In this document: positions 1-8,104 of the stretch, piece after piece
How the letters are laid out: each line of letters opens with the position of its first letter
Numbering within the stretch: the stretch's first letter is position 1
Origin: Ureibacillus aquaedulcis
GTDB taxonomy: Bacteria > Bacillota > Bacilli > Bacillales_A > Planococcaceae
NCBI RefSeq assembly: GCF_030418165.1
Contig: NZ_JAUHTQ010000012.1
Coordinates: 47,209-111,208, forward strand
DNA: 64,000 bases
Reading direction: 5' to 3'
Made by a program: the position numbers and the translations under genes
The notes under the pieces: model-generated
What the model saw: only the letters and a program-made list of their open reading frames with translations
What the model was told of the DNA's origin: nothing
Databases searched by the model: none

Positions 1-394
1 CACGGATAAATGCATTCGAAACCATGCCGAAGTTTTGTGTTCTGCTTTCTGCATCGTGGATGGTTACTGTAAACGTAATTTTTTGTACGTTTGCTGGTAC
101 GTCTTTGATCGAGATATTAACTTGCTCGTCATCTCCATCTCCATCTCCAGTTAAGTTATCACCGGAATGGACTACCGAACCATTTCCGCCTGTTGTGTTA
201 TTGTAGAAGATAAAGTCTTGAGGACCTGATACTTTGTTCGTTGCTTCCAACAAGAATACAGATGAATCCAAGTCGAAATCATGTCCACCGTCATACTTGT
301 TTGTATCCCATCCAAGCCCTACAGTTAGTTTAGTTAACCCCGGATTTGTTTTCGTTAAATCAACTTTTTGACCTTTTGCTAAAGAAACTACCAT
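1..394 (-). CDS. TerD-family stress protein (partial, runs off the window edge)
   Basis: About 131 N-terminal residues are visible; the C-terminus lies beyond position 1. The protein opens MVVSLAKGQKVDLTK and carries GDNLTGDGDGDDE, the acidic calcium-binding signature of the TerD/CABP family, with DFDLDSSVFLL before it. TerD proteins are cytoplasmic calcium-binding proteins linked to tellurite, oxidative and envelope stress; the molecular role is unsettled. The ATG at 394 has TAGGAGG nine bases upstream. It is the downstream gene of a tandem pair, about 50 bp after a second TerD paralogue on the same strand, so the two are probably co-transcribed, as in the Bacillus yceCDE cluster. Family assignment is firm; which paralogue it is cannot be told. 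Confidence 0.88.
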   Translation of the reverse strand, partial: MVVSLAKGQKVDLTKTNPGLTKLTVGLGWDTNKYDGGHDFDLDSSVFLLEATNKVSGPQDFIFYNNTTGGNGSVVHSGDNLTGDGDGDDEQVNISIKDVPANVQKITFTVTIHDAESRTQNFGMVSNAFIR

Positions 395-444
395 TTTAAA
401 AATCCTCCTAGTAATTGAATATTTTTTATTTATTATTTGAAAAA

Positions 445-1026
445 TTACATATAACGGTTACAGATTTCTGAAAGGCCAGGATCTGTTGTCCCAGTCCCAA
501 CAGCAGCAAACTTCCATTCATCGTTATGACGATAAATTTCGCCAGTTATCAATGTTGTCTGGCCAGAATAATTATCAGATAAGTTATATCGAATGATTTC
601 TTCTTTTGTTTGTGGGTTAACCACTCGAATATATGCATTTTTAATCATGCCGAAGTCTTGTTTTCTTCTAACACAATCATAAATATTTACGACAAAAACT
701 AATTTATTATATTGAGCCGGGACATTTTTCAAGTCCACCATAATCACTTCGTCGTCGCCGTCGCCATCACCTGTTAAATTATCTCCGGAGTGAGCAACCG
801 ATCCGTCTTTACTATTTTTGTTGCCAAAGTAGACAAGGTCTTTTTTGTCTGAAAAACGGTCATTTTGAAGCATGATTACGGACGCATCACAATCAACATT
901 TGGCGCGGATCTAAAAAACCCAGTTTTTCCGGCAGGATCCCATCCGAGTCCAACCATGATACGGCTTAAATCTGCCTTCCCTTTTGTTAAATCGATACGT
1001 TGACCTTTTTGCAAGTTAATCGTCAC
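445..1026 (-). CDS. TerD-family stress protein
   Basis: This 193-residue protein has the full TerD layout: N-terminal TINLQKGQRIDLTKGK, the GLGWDPA segment, and an acidic calcium site GDNLTGDGDGDDEV. The family length is about 190 residues, so it is complete. I choose the GTG at 1026 because AAGGAGG lies ten bases upstream and the family begins with V/I-x-L-x-KGQ. A TTG two codons earlier (1032) is possible but sits only four bases from the ribosome binding site. It is the first gene of the tandem TerD pair. It differs from its neighbour by cysteines (NVDCDASV, NIYDCVRRK). The role in metal or oxidative stress is known for the family only. Confidence 0.9.
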   Translation of the reverse strand: MTINLQKGQRIDLTKGKADLSRIMVGLGWDPAGKTGFFRSAPNVDCDASVIMLQNDRFSDKKDLVYFGNKNSKDGSVAHSGDNLTGDGDGDDEVIMVDLKNVPAQYNKLVFVVNIYDCVRRKQDFGMIKNAYIRVVNPQTKEEIIRYNLSDNYSGQTTLITGEIYRHNDEWKFAAVGTGTTDPGLSEICNRYM

Positions 1027-1427
1027 GAGCAATATTCCTCCTTAAAATACTAAAAAAAGTAAGTTTTTAAGTTCGCTAATTCAGTATGTACAACTATCTG
1101 CTTAATTAAATTAATCAATTAAAATACCCAATACTAGTTTAATCCGAAAAAAGTGGCAAGTAAATAAAGCACCCTTTTTTTTACATATACTTAATAATTT
1201 ACTGTTTACTTTTAAATTTATGACTAAACAAGTGGAATGTGGGTAAAAAAATATAGGCTGTAATTATCGAAATAAAAATATAGCTAGATTACTGTACTTA
1301 AATGCTATATTAAACGCTTTTTTCTGATAATTAACACATTTTTCATGTTACCATATCTGACCATATGTACACAATTAATACACCCACCTATTTTTTTACA
1401 GAAATTGGCTTGCTTACATTAAAAAAA
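1027..1427. other. Intergenic region upstream of the TerD genes
   Basis: About 400 bases of very AT-rich sequence without a plausible gene. It must hold the promoter of the TerD pair reading left and ends at the terminator of the diguanylate cyclase. I could not pick a convincing promoter by eye. Confidence 0.5.
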
Positions 1428-1476
1428 CCTGACGTTTAGAAGTGGACACTTGGGTGTCGACCTTCTTAACGCCAGG
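1428..1476 (-). terminator. Intrinsic terminator of the diguanylate cyclase gene
   Basis: A long imperfect hairpin (CCTGGCGTT against AACGTCAGG, with inner pairing around GACACCC/AAGTGTC) is followed on the minus strand by seven T residues. It lies just after the cyclase stop codon. Confidence 0.8.
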
Positions 1477-1485
1477 TTTTTATAT

Positions 1486-3057
1486 TTATGAAGTAAATTG
1501 TTTTCCTTCTGAATACACATGTACACGATTTCGGCCTTCTTCTTTTGCTTCATATAGGGCCAGGTCTGCATTACTAAGCACCTGTGTCAGCGTTTCATCT
1601 AAATCGCCTGAACTTTGCGCTACCCCGAAGCTCGCTGTTATCGAAATTACCAGATCGTCTACAGCCAAGGGCTCCGAGGCTATTTTCATTCGAATCTCAT
1701 TGGCGACAGCGACTCCTTTTGTTGCAGCGTCCCCTTCTATTGCGATGACAAATTCTTCTCCCCCATATCGGGCAAACAGTGCGTTCTTGTGGATCTGTTT
1801 ATGGCAGACTTTTGCAACATGCTTTAATAAATGGTCTCCAATTAAATGACCATATGTATCATTCACTTTTTTAAAATAATCTATATCAAATAAGATGATT
1901 GTCAAAGGGGTTTGATTCTCTTTGGCATCAATCAGCTTTTGGCCGCAGTGCTGGAAAAAAGCACGGCGATTATACACTTGGGTCAGCTCATCAAAATATG
2001 CCTGCTGCTCTAACTGCGATTGAAGTCTTTTTAACTCCGTTATTTCAGTAAGAATGATGAGCAATCCTTTTTTTTCGTCCCCATGCTGCAGTGGCGAGGT
2101 GCGAATTTGATAGATCTTGCCTGAAGCTTCAATTTCAAACTTCATTTCCTGGGATGTATCTACTTTATCTAAACTGAATTCTTCCAAATCCTCATCGATA
2201 TCCTGCCAAATTGTATAAAAATCTTTTCCTAACAGGGTTTTATTTAACCGAGGAAACATTCGTTTACTAGCTTCGTTATATTCGATTAAGTGATTTTCTT
2301 CATCCAATACGATTACCCCATCACTAATACTATGAAAAATCGCATTCTTTGCGATCGGCATCACCGTAAATAACCGCGAAGAGCTGATCGCCCATAAATA
2401 CAGAATCGATGTTAGCCAAAGAACCATTGGGACGGGATCGAAGCCAGGTGGCGTAGCGCCAATCAGGTAAAGAAATGCTGTCACCATGGGAACCAATTGA
2501 CCGAACATTAAAGCAATAATCTGTGGACGGTACATTTTGGCTGTTTCTTTCCAGCGCAGTATCAATAATAAGAATGCAGCTAACATACAGCCAAAGGTAT
2601 GCATCCCATGCACCAAATACCAAATGCCGATTTCGATCACGCTATACGGTGCCCCTAATGCCGGATCCACAACCAACTCTTTATAATGGAGATGGTGAAA
2701 ATCATTAGTTGCGACCATGATCAGGCTGATGAAAGGTATTGAAAGCAACAGGATCACCCTTTTTTTCGTCACTTTTACACCTAGATATTGCATGATAAAT
2801 AATAAACCAAGAGGTGATGAAAATGGCATCCCTATATATTGAACAATTGTCCACAACTTAATCTCTTGCAAATTCGATGCCGTTAACCCAAAAGCAGCTG
2901 CAAAGCAATAAATGGTAATGCTAAGGCAATAGAGCGAGAAGGAGTTTTTTATGTTGGTATATTGATGCCGTTTCAAATAAACATATATACATAAATACAA
3001 ATTCAGAATACCCGATGTGCAGAACAGTGTGATATAGGTTGTTAATTGAGAAGTCAC
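1486..3057 (-). CDS. Membrane diguanylate cyclase (7TM-PAS-GGDEF)
   Basis: This 523-residue protein has about seven hydrophobic segments in residues 1-220, matching the N-terminal 7TM domain found in some histidine kinases. A PAS-like segment follows (around VIVLDEENHLIEYNEASKRMFP). The C-terminal GGDEF domain has FDIDYFKKVNDTYGHLIGD and the active-site motif RYGGEEFVIAI. An intact GGEEF predicts synthesis of cyclic di-GMP from two GTP at the membrane; I see no RxxD inhibitory site placed convincingly. The start is GTG at 3057 with AAGGAG five bases upstream. It is monocistronic with its own terminator. The sensed signal is unknown. Confidence 0.9.
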   Translation of the reverse strand: MTSQLTTYITLFCTSGILNLYLCIYVYLKRHQYTNIKNSFSLYCLSITIYCFAAAFGLTASNLQEIKLWTIVQYIGMPFSSPLGLLFIMQYLGVKVTKKRVILLLSIPFISLIMVATNDFHHLHYKELVVDPALGAPYSVIEIGIWYLVHGMHTFGCMLAAFLLLILRWKETAKMYRPQIIALMFGQLVPMVTAFLYLIGATPPGFDPVPMVLWLTSILYLWAISSSRLFTVMPIAKNAIFHSISDGVIVLDEENHLIEYNEASKRMFPRLNKTLLGKDFYTIWQDIDEDLEEFSLDKVDTSQEMKFEIEASGKIYQIRTSPLQHGDEKKGLLIILTEITELKRLQSQLEQQAYFDELTQVYNRRAFFQHCGQKLIDAKENQTPLTIILFDIDYFKKVNDTYGHLIGDHLLKHVAKVCHKQIHKNALFARYGGEEFVIAIEGDAATKGVAVANEIRMKIASEPLAVDDLVISITASFGVAQSSGDLDETLTQVLSNADLALYEAKEEGRNRVHVYSEGKQFTS

Positions 3058-3178
3058 GATTTCTCCTTGTTAAACTTGCATTTTTCTATAATGTAGCATA
3101 TTTTAAATTCATTTTGGCTAATTATTTCAACTTAGAGTTTGAATTTAACTCTAAAAAATAAGGAGATTTCATGTAAAG

Positions 3179-3346
3179 TTACACTTCTTTTAATAGAGAA
3201 TTGATTCTGTCCGAGGAATCCGTTGTTTTCGTTTCTTTCACATTGCTTTTTGCCTCTACCGGTGTCTCGTCTCCGTTATCTGTACACCCTGCCATAAACA
3301 CCAAGGAACACAGTAAGCACATGACTGCATATAAATTTTTTCGCAT
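3179..3346 (-). CDS. Small putative lipoprotein
   Basis: A 55-residue reading frame starts MRKNLYAVMCLLCSLVFMAG followed by a cysteine, that is a signal peptide with a good lipobox (FMAGC). The rest is short, hydrophilic and charged (DNGDETPVEAKSN...). The ATG at 3346 has GAGGGTG about six bases upstream and is preferred over the in-frame upstream start at 3370. The mature peptide would be only about 35 residues, anchored outside the membrane. I do not recognise a family. It sits alone between the cyclase and the toxin locus, so no function is inferred. Confidence 0.6.
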   Translation of the reverse strand: MRKNLYAVMCLLCSLVFMAGCTDNGDETPVEAKSNVKETKTTDSSDRINSLLKEV

Positions 3347-3541
3347 AAAGTTCACCCTCACTTTTGTCATTTCGTTTATTTTTTGCGATAGGTGTTAAAA
3401 TATGCGAATTATATTGTTTCATTAAAAATTAAAGTATCGGATTAGGGTTATGTTCATTCGAAGTATTTTATTTCGTTCTATTTTCATTTCTTGTTTGTTC
3501 TATAAAATCCAACCTTATACCCTTTAAAAAGCGAACATATG

Positions 3542-3550
3542 TGCTATAAT
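3542..3550 (+). promoter_or_regulatory. Extended -10 promoter of the holin-like toxin RNA
   Basis: TGCTATAAT is a perfect extended -10 element about 75 bases upstream of the toxin start. The -35 region is weak, which fits dependence on the extended -10. Transcription would start near 3557 and give an RNA of roughly 270 nt ending at the 3793-3823 terminator. Confidence 0.55.
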
Positions 3551-3623
3551 TAAGATGTAATAGTATAATCCTGGCAGGAAGAAGATTGGCTGACACACTT
3601 GCCTTTGAGAGGTGGTGATGCCT

Positions 3624-3707
3624 TTGACAGTTGCTGAAACGCTCATGTTTGCCGTCGGTTTTTCAGCGTTGATTGTTTCCGTTCTATCTTTTAACCATAA
3701 AAAATAA
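3624..3707 (+). CDS. Holin-like type I toxin peptide (Hol-Tox/TxpA-like)
   Basis: A 27-residue peptide, MTVAETLMFAVGFSALIVSV followed by LSFNHKK, is encoded from a TTG start eight bases after GAGGTGG. It has one transmembrane helix and a short basic tail. This matches the putative holin-like toxin family (Pfam Hol-Tox; relatives of TxpA and BsrG) known from Bacilli. An in-frame ATG at 3618 is possible but too close to the ribosome binding site. The toxin RNA has an extended -10 promoter and a 3' terminator. An antisense RNA with its own promoter and terminator overlaps its 3' part, the arrangement of a type I toxin-antitoxin locus. Such peptides depolarise or permeabilise the membrane. Assignment is by pattern; toxicity is inferred. 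Confidence 0.72.
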   Translation: MTVAETLMFAVGFSALIVSVLSFNHKK

Positions 3708-3740
3708 CCCACCTTTTACGCGCGAACGACTAGATGGGTT
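3706..3740 (-). terminator. Terminator of the candidate antisense RNA
   Basis: Stem AACCCA/TGGGTT with a 23-base loop is followed on the minus strand by ATTTTTT. On the plus strand no T-run follows, so it works only for the antisense direction. It overlaps the toxin stop codon. Confidence 0.55.
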
Positions 3741-3792
3741 AATCCTTTAAAACTGCCAATCCTCCTGCTGGGACCAGCTATTGCACTTGGCT

Positions 3793-3823
3793 GCTTGATG
3801 TTGGAGCATCAAGCGGTCATTTT
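3793..3823 (+). terminator. Terminator of the toxin mRNA
   Basis: A perfect 8-bp stem GCTTGATG/CATCAAGC with loop TTGGAG is followed by GGTCATTTTT on the plus strand, about 85 bases after the toxin stop codon. Confidence 0.65.
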
Positions 3824-3905
3824 TAAATTACGAATTTCTTAGTTTCAGTATACCAGATATTCCACTTTCCTAACAAGATTGGACTGAATGGGATTTACTT
3901 TTGGA

Positions 3906-5039
3906 TTATTCCGAAAGTCGCTCAATCGTTTTAGCAAGTAGGTGGGTGCGTTCCGGGAGCGTATCTATTTCCAAATACTCTCTTTCACTATGCGCATTAC
4001 CCCCAACTGGTCCTAGACCATCAACTGTTGCTACTCCAGTTGCCGATGTAAACGAAGCATCTCCTCCACCACCAGTTGCCGTATTCTTAACGGTTAAGCC
4101 TATTTCTTTTCCTACATCCTGAATTATATGAAGGAGTTCTTCGGATTGGTGGTTAAGTTCCATTGGTGGTCGACTAATCGACCCTTCAAGTACAATCTCG
4201 GTTCCTAATATTTCTGATTTGGAACAAATCTCTTTGATTTTCTTTTCTAAATAGGCTGCCTGTTCCATTTCGGAAATGCGGATATCTACAGATGCCACTG
4301 CACTTGCAGAAACTGTATTTACAGAGGTTCCCCCTTCGATCAAACCTACGTTTACACTAATCCCTTTCTCATGATTATTTAAGCTGTGCAGCTGAATTAT
4401 TTTATAGGCAAGTTCTTCAATTGCACTTCTGCCCTTCTCTGGTTCGATTCCTGAGTGCGCTGCCTTTCCTTTTACAATAATTTCATAGTGACCGCCGCCT
4501 CTTCTTGCGGTAACAAGGGAACCATCCTTTCTTGCAGGCTCCATAATCAGGGCGTACTCCTTACCAATAGAATGCTTCTCAATTAAAGGGCGAGATGTTA
4601 TCGAGCCGATTTCTTCATCTCCATTTAGAATAATTTGAATATTCTCTATACTCTTTGACCCTATTTTTTGCAAGGCTTTAATCGCATAGATTAATTCAAC
4701 CTGGCTGGACTTCATATCCACAACACCTGGTCCATATGCCCGGTTTCCTTCTATATAAAAGGGTCTTTTGGCAACTGTACCTTCCGGAAAAACTGTATCC
4801 ATATGGGCAACGAGAATTATTTTGGGGTCGTCCGCATTTTTATGCTGAATAATCATGTTGTTCCCAAATTGCTTTTGTTCTTTCACAGTAACTAAAAACC
4901 CAAGCTCTTCATACTTCTCTTTTAAAATGGCTCCTACTTGGTCAACACCCTTTTTTACATATGAACCACTGTCTATATTCACAAGCTGCTCAATTAATTG
5001 AAGCATCTCTGTTTTTTTCTCTTTTAAAAAGGTTTCCAA
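3906..5039 (-). CDS. M20-family metallopeptidase (glutamate carboxypeptidase-like)
   Basis: About 377 residues of the M20 zinc peptidase family. The metal-site motifs are visible: AHMDTVFPEG (His and Asp), GPGVVDMKSS (bridging Asp), and NGDEEIGS (catalytic/bridging Glu). The lid-domain segment RRGGGHYEIIVKGKAAHSG and a C-terminal GPVGGNAHSEREYLEID contribute the last metal ligands. Relatives are carboxypeptidase G2 and exopeptidases removing C-terminal glutamate or cleaving small peptides. I place the start at TTG 5039, nine bases after AGGAG; the ATG at 5048 touches the ribosome binding site. It is the last gene of the peptide transporter operon, 19 bp after the ATPase gene, so it probably hydrolyses the imported peptide in the cytoplasm. 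Confidence 0.88.
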   Translation of the reverse strand: METFLKEKKTEMLQLIEQLVNIDSGSYVKKGVDQVGAILKEKYEELGFLVTVKEQKQFGNNMIIQHKNADDPKIILVAHMDTVFPEGTVAKRPFYIEGNRAYGPGVVDMKSSQVELIYAIKALQKIGSKSIENIQIILNGDEEIGSITSRPLIEKHSIGKEYALIMEPARKDGSLVTARRGGGHYEIIVKGKAAHSGIEPEKGRSAIEELAYKIIQLHSLNNHEKGISVNVGLIEGGTSVNTVSASAVASVDIRISEMEQAAYLEKKIKEICSKSEILGTEIVLEGSISRPPMELNHQSEELLHIIQDVGKEIGLTVKNTATGGGGDASFTSATGVATVDGLGPVGGNAHSEREYLEIDTLPERTHLLAKTIERLSE

Positions 5040-5058
5040 TACTACCATCTCCTACTAT

Positions 5059-6105
5059 TTATTTTTCAATTAGTACGCCATGCCCTTCTTTTAGAGGAAA
5101 ATGACAAGCTACAAAATGGTCTGGTTTAGCTTCCATGAGCTTGGGTTCTTCACTTTTACACGTATCCTGTGCATACGGACATCTTGTATGAAAACGGCAG
5201 CCTGAAGGTGGGTTTGCAGGACTTGGCATATCCCCTTCTATTAGGATGCGATGTTTTTTGTCTCGAAGTTCTGGATCAGCAATAGGCACCGCAGATAATA
5301 AACCTTCCGTATAAGGGTGCAAAGGGTGATCGAACAGCTTTTCTTTTGTTGTAATCTCGACGATTTTACCAAGATACATAACAGCTACTCGATCACTAAT
5401 ATGCTTAACCGCCGGCAATCCATGAGCAATGAATATATAGGTCAGTTGAAATTCTTTCTGTAACTTTGCCATTAGGTTAAGGATCTGTGATTGAATCGAA
5501 ACATCGAGAGCAGAGACCGGCTCATCACAAATTATCAGCTTAGGTTTCAGTGCTAAGGCTCTAGCAATGCCAATTCTTTGCCTTTGCCCCCCACTAAATT
5601 CATGTGGATACCGTCTAGCATATGAGCGATCCAATCCAACAACATCCAGTAACTCATAGACCTGATTCTGTAAATCTTTCCCCTTCACAACATGGTGTGT
5701 TATCAATGGTTCGGCAATAATATCGAAAACTCTCATCCTTGGATTTAATGAAGAGTAGGGGTCTTGAAAAATCATTTGAATTTCAGCCCTTTTTTTACGT
5801 AGTTCTTCTCCTTTTAATGTGCCTAAATCAACCCCTTCAAATATAATTTCTCCCTCGGTTTTATCCAGCAGCTGCATGATCAAATTGCCTGTAGTTGACT
5901 TTCCACAGCCGGATTCACCTACGATACCAAGCGTTTCACCCTGCTTGACAAAAAAGTCGATATTATCAACTGCCCTTAAATAATGTTTCTCTTTCTTAAA
6001 CCAGCCTTCACTTATATCAAAATACTTTTTCAATCCTTTTACTTCTAATAAGTACTCTTCTTGCTCCGTGGGTTTGTTGTTTTTTTCCTCTACTATTTGG
6101 ACCAT
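5059..6105 (-). CDS. Oligopeptide/dipeptide ABC transporter ATP-binding protein (OppF/DppF-like)
   Basis: This 348-residue ATPase has Walker A GESGCGKS (residues 63-70), Q-loop IFQDPYSSLNP, signature FSGGQRQR (170-177) and Walker B LIICDE (190-195). The typical OppF C-terminal tail with clustered cysteines (CRFHTRCPYAQDTC) marks the peptide/nickel subfamily. The H-loop reads IAHGL where IAHDL or ISHDL is usual; the histidine is kept. Its ATG follows the stop codon of the OppD-like gene with no gap, so translation is coupled. It would form a heterodimer with that subunit and drive peptide import. Confidence 0.93.
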   Translation of the reverse strand: MVQIVEEKNNKPTEQEEYLLEVKGLKKYFDISEGWFKKEKHYLRAVDNIDFFVKQGETLGIVGESGCGKSTTGNLIMQLLDKTEGEIIFEGVDLGTLKGEELRKKRAEIQMIFQDPYSSLNPRMRVFDIIAEPLITHHVVKGKDLQNQVYELLDVVGLDRSYARRYPHEFSGGQRQRIGIARALALKPKLIICDEPVSALDVSIQSQILNLMAKLQKEFQLTYIFIAHGLPAVKHISDRVAVMYLGKIVEITTKEKLFDHPLHPYTEGLLSAVPIADPELRDKKHRILIEGDMPSPANPPSGCRFHTRCPYAQDTCKSEEPKLMEAKPDHFVACHFPLKEGHGVLIEK

Positions 6106-7089
6106 CTAGATTGCCACCTCCTCTTGTTCATGAAGCCAGCAGCGAACTTTGTGATTTGACGATAACTCTTTAAGCTCTGGTTCCTCTACGAAACATTTCG
6201 CTGTCGCTCGGGTACAGCGCGTCTGAAATTTGCAGCCTTGTGTAATCGTTCCAGGCGCTGGTACTGTACCTTCAATTGATTGCAGTTCATCTTTTAACTC
6301 ATGAATTTTTGGGGTACTGTCCAATAAACCTTTTGTGTAAGGATGCTTGGGTTCTTTAAACAGTGTAAATACATCCGTATACTCCACAACCTGGCCAGCG
6401 TACATAACTATTACTGTATCAACCATTTCTGCTACTACACCAAGATCATGCGTTATTAACATGATGGATGTATCGTTTTCATTCGTAAGATTTTTCATAA
6501 GCTGCAGGATTTGTGCTTGAATGGTTACGTCCAGAGCAGTAGTCGGCTCATCTGCAATGAGAAGCTTTGGGTTGCATGAAAGAGCCATTGCAATCATGAC
6601 CCGTTGCCGCATTCCACCGCTCAATAGATGTGGATAGGAAGAGTACACCTTCTCCGCTCGAGGGATTCCTACCTTTTTCAGCATTTCAATACTTTTTATC
6701 TTTGCCTCTTCCTTGCTCGCCTTTTGGTGCAGCCTGATAGATTCAGAGATTTGATTGCCAACTGTAAATAACGGATTTAAAGAGGTTAACGGTTCCTGAA
6801 AAATCATCGCAATGTCGTTTCCGCGAAGCTTTCTCATATTACGTTTTGACATAGTCGTTAAATCCTGTCCTTCAAATAAAACCTCCCCACCTTCAATCTT
6901 GCCCGGTGACCCTATTAATCCCATTATCGATAGGGAAGTTACGCTTTTCCCACTACCTGATTCACCAACAATGGCGATGGTTTCCCCTTTCTTTAATGAA
7001 AAAGAAACGCCATCCACCGAGGGGACTACTCCATTTTCTGTATGAAAATAGGTTTTTAAATCCTTTATTTCCAATAAAGCCTCTGCCAT
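6106..7089 (-). CDS. Oligopeptide/dipeptide ABC transporter ATP-binding protein (OppD/DppD-like)
   Basis: This 327-residue ATPase has Walker A GESGSGKS (residues 42-49), Q-loop [11 protein letters not shown], signature LSGGMRQR (156-163), Walker B LLIADE (176-181) and the H-loop ITHDLG. The C-terminal oligopeptide-transporter extension has cysteines in [14 protein letters not shown]. It is the fourth gene of the operon, about 80 bp after the OppC-like permease, and is contiguous with the OppF-like partner. The pair energises uptake of peptides delivered by the solute-binding protein encoded first in the operon. Confidence 0.93.
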   Translation of the reverse strand: MAEALLEIKDLKTYFHTENGVVPSVDGVSFSLKKGETIAIVGESGSGKSVTSLSIMGLIGSPGKIEGGEVLFEGQDLTTMSKRNMRKLRGNDIAMIFQEPLTSLNPLFTVGNQISESIRLHQKASKEEAKIKSIEMLKKVGIPRAEKVYSSYPHLLSGGMRQRVMIAMALSCNPKLLIADEPTTALDVTIQAQILQLMKNLTNENDTSIMLITHDLGVVAEMVDTVIVMYAGQVVEYTDVFTLFKEPKHPYTKGLLDSTPKIHELKDELQSIEGTVPAPGTITQGCKFQTRCTRATAKCFVEEPELKELSSNHKVRCWLHEQEEVAI

Positions 7090-7169
7090 ATACTAGACCT
7101 CCTCTTCATCTCTAATAAAGTTCTGAGTACAGCGTGTTTACTGACCAATTCATCGTTTATATAAAGCAC

Positions 7170-8090
7170 TTAATTATTTGCTCGAGGATCAAGAACATCA
7201 CGAAGCCAATCACCCAGGAAAATAATAGCTAGCACCGTGATTGTAATGGCCATCCCCGGGAAGGCTGCCAACCACCAGCTTGTAGCTATGTAATCTCTTC
7301 CGTCACTTAAAATCCCACCCCATGAGATCGTTGGAGGCTGTATCCCTAATCCTAGAAAGCTTAAAGAAGCCTCAAGAATAATTGTTGTTGCAACACTCAA
7401 AGTCGAAATGACGATAAAAGGTGAGATAACATTTGGAAGAAGGTGTTTCATAATAATCTTATTGTTGCGAACACCAATTGACTTGGCCGCTTTTACAAAT
7501 TCACGTTCTTTGATGGAGAGCACTTCCCCACGGACAAGCCGTGCATATTGAACCCAGTTCGTTATGCCTAACACCACGATCAACGTAGTCACGCTTGGTC
7601 CAAAGATACTTAAAATAACAAGGGCAAATAATATTGTAGGAATAGCTAAAAAAGAGTCTACTAAACGCATTAGGATATTATCTATTAATCCTCCGTAGTA
7701 TCCAGCGATCAGCCCAACAAAGACGCCAATCGCTCCCGCCAAGGCAACAGCCGAGATTCCAACAGCAAGCGAAATTTGCGACCCATAAATAATCCTGCTC
7801 AAAATATCGCGGCCAAGATTATCAGTTCCCAGAATATGTGCAGATGACCCTCCATCCGCCCAGACTGGCGGTTTAAGCATCATTGCTGGATTAATGAGGT
7901 TCGGATCATGTGGAGCAAGTGATTTAGCAAAAATCGCTACAAGGGTAACAGCAAGAACAATAATCAATCCTATCGTCCCTGTTTTGCTTTTCAGCAATAG
8001 GCGTAACCAACGGACAAAAAAACTTGGTGTTTGTTTGGTTGAACTAGTAATTGTTTGACTTTGATTTTGAAGCTGTGAATTTACCGACAT
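7170..8090 (-). CDS. Peptide ABC transporter permease (OppC/DppC-like)
   Basis: This 306-residue membrane protein has the OppC N-terminal segment with one helix (residues about 37-55). A periplasmic-type loop with HILGTDNLGRDILSRIIYGS follows, then five more helices. The inner-membrane EAA loop (EFVKAAKSIGVRNNKIIMKHLLPN) contacts the ATPases. The start MSVNSQLQ has GGGGGAGG just upstream. It is separated by 14 bp from the OppB-like permease gene. The two permeases form the membrane channel of the importer. Confidence 0.93.
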   Translation of the reverse strand: MSVNSQLQNQSQTITSSTKQTPSFFVRWLRLLLKSKTGTIGLIIVLAVTLVAIFAKSLAPHDPNLINPAMMLKPPVWADGGSSAHILGTDNLGRDILSRIIYGSQISLAVGISAVALAGAIGVFVGLIAGYYGGLIDNILMRLVDSFLAIPTILFALVILSIFGPSVTTLIVVLGITNWVQYARLVRGEVLSIKEREFVKAAKSIGVRNNKIIMKHLLPNVISPFIVISTLSVATTIILEASLSFLGLGIQPPTISWGGILSDGRDYIATSWWLAAFPGMAITITVLAIIFLGDWLRDVLDPRANN

Positions 8091-8104
8091 ATGTCCTCCC
8101 CCTT

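Larger units (their letters stand above)
3702..3840 (-). ncRNA. Candidate antisense antitoxin RNA
   Basis: On the strand opposite the toxin 3' region, TTGTTA (3876-3871) and TATACT (3852-3847) are spaced by 18 bases. The -10 is extended by TGG, and the predicted start is near 3840. The transcript would end at a hairpin AACCCA/TGGGTT (3740-3706) followed by ATTTTTT, giving an RNA of about 140 nt. It would pair with more than 100 nt of the toxin mRNA, including the stop codon region. This is the layout of RatA and SR4 RNAs in B. subtilis. Expression is not shown by sequence. Confidence 0.55.

Noticed and set aside
3524..3712. 62-codon minus-strand frame
   Set aside because: It lies opposite the toxin gene and its promoter, without a ribosome binding site.
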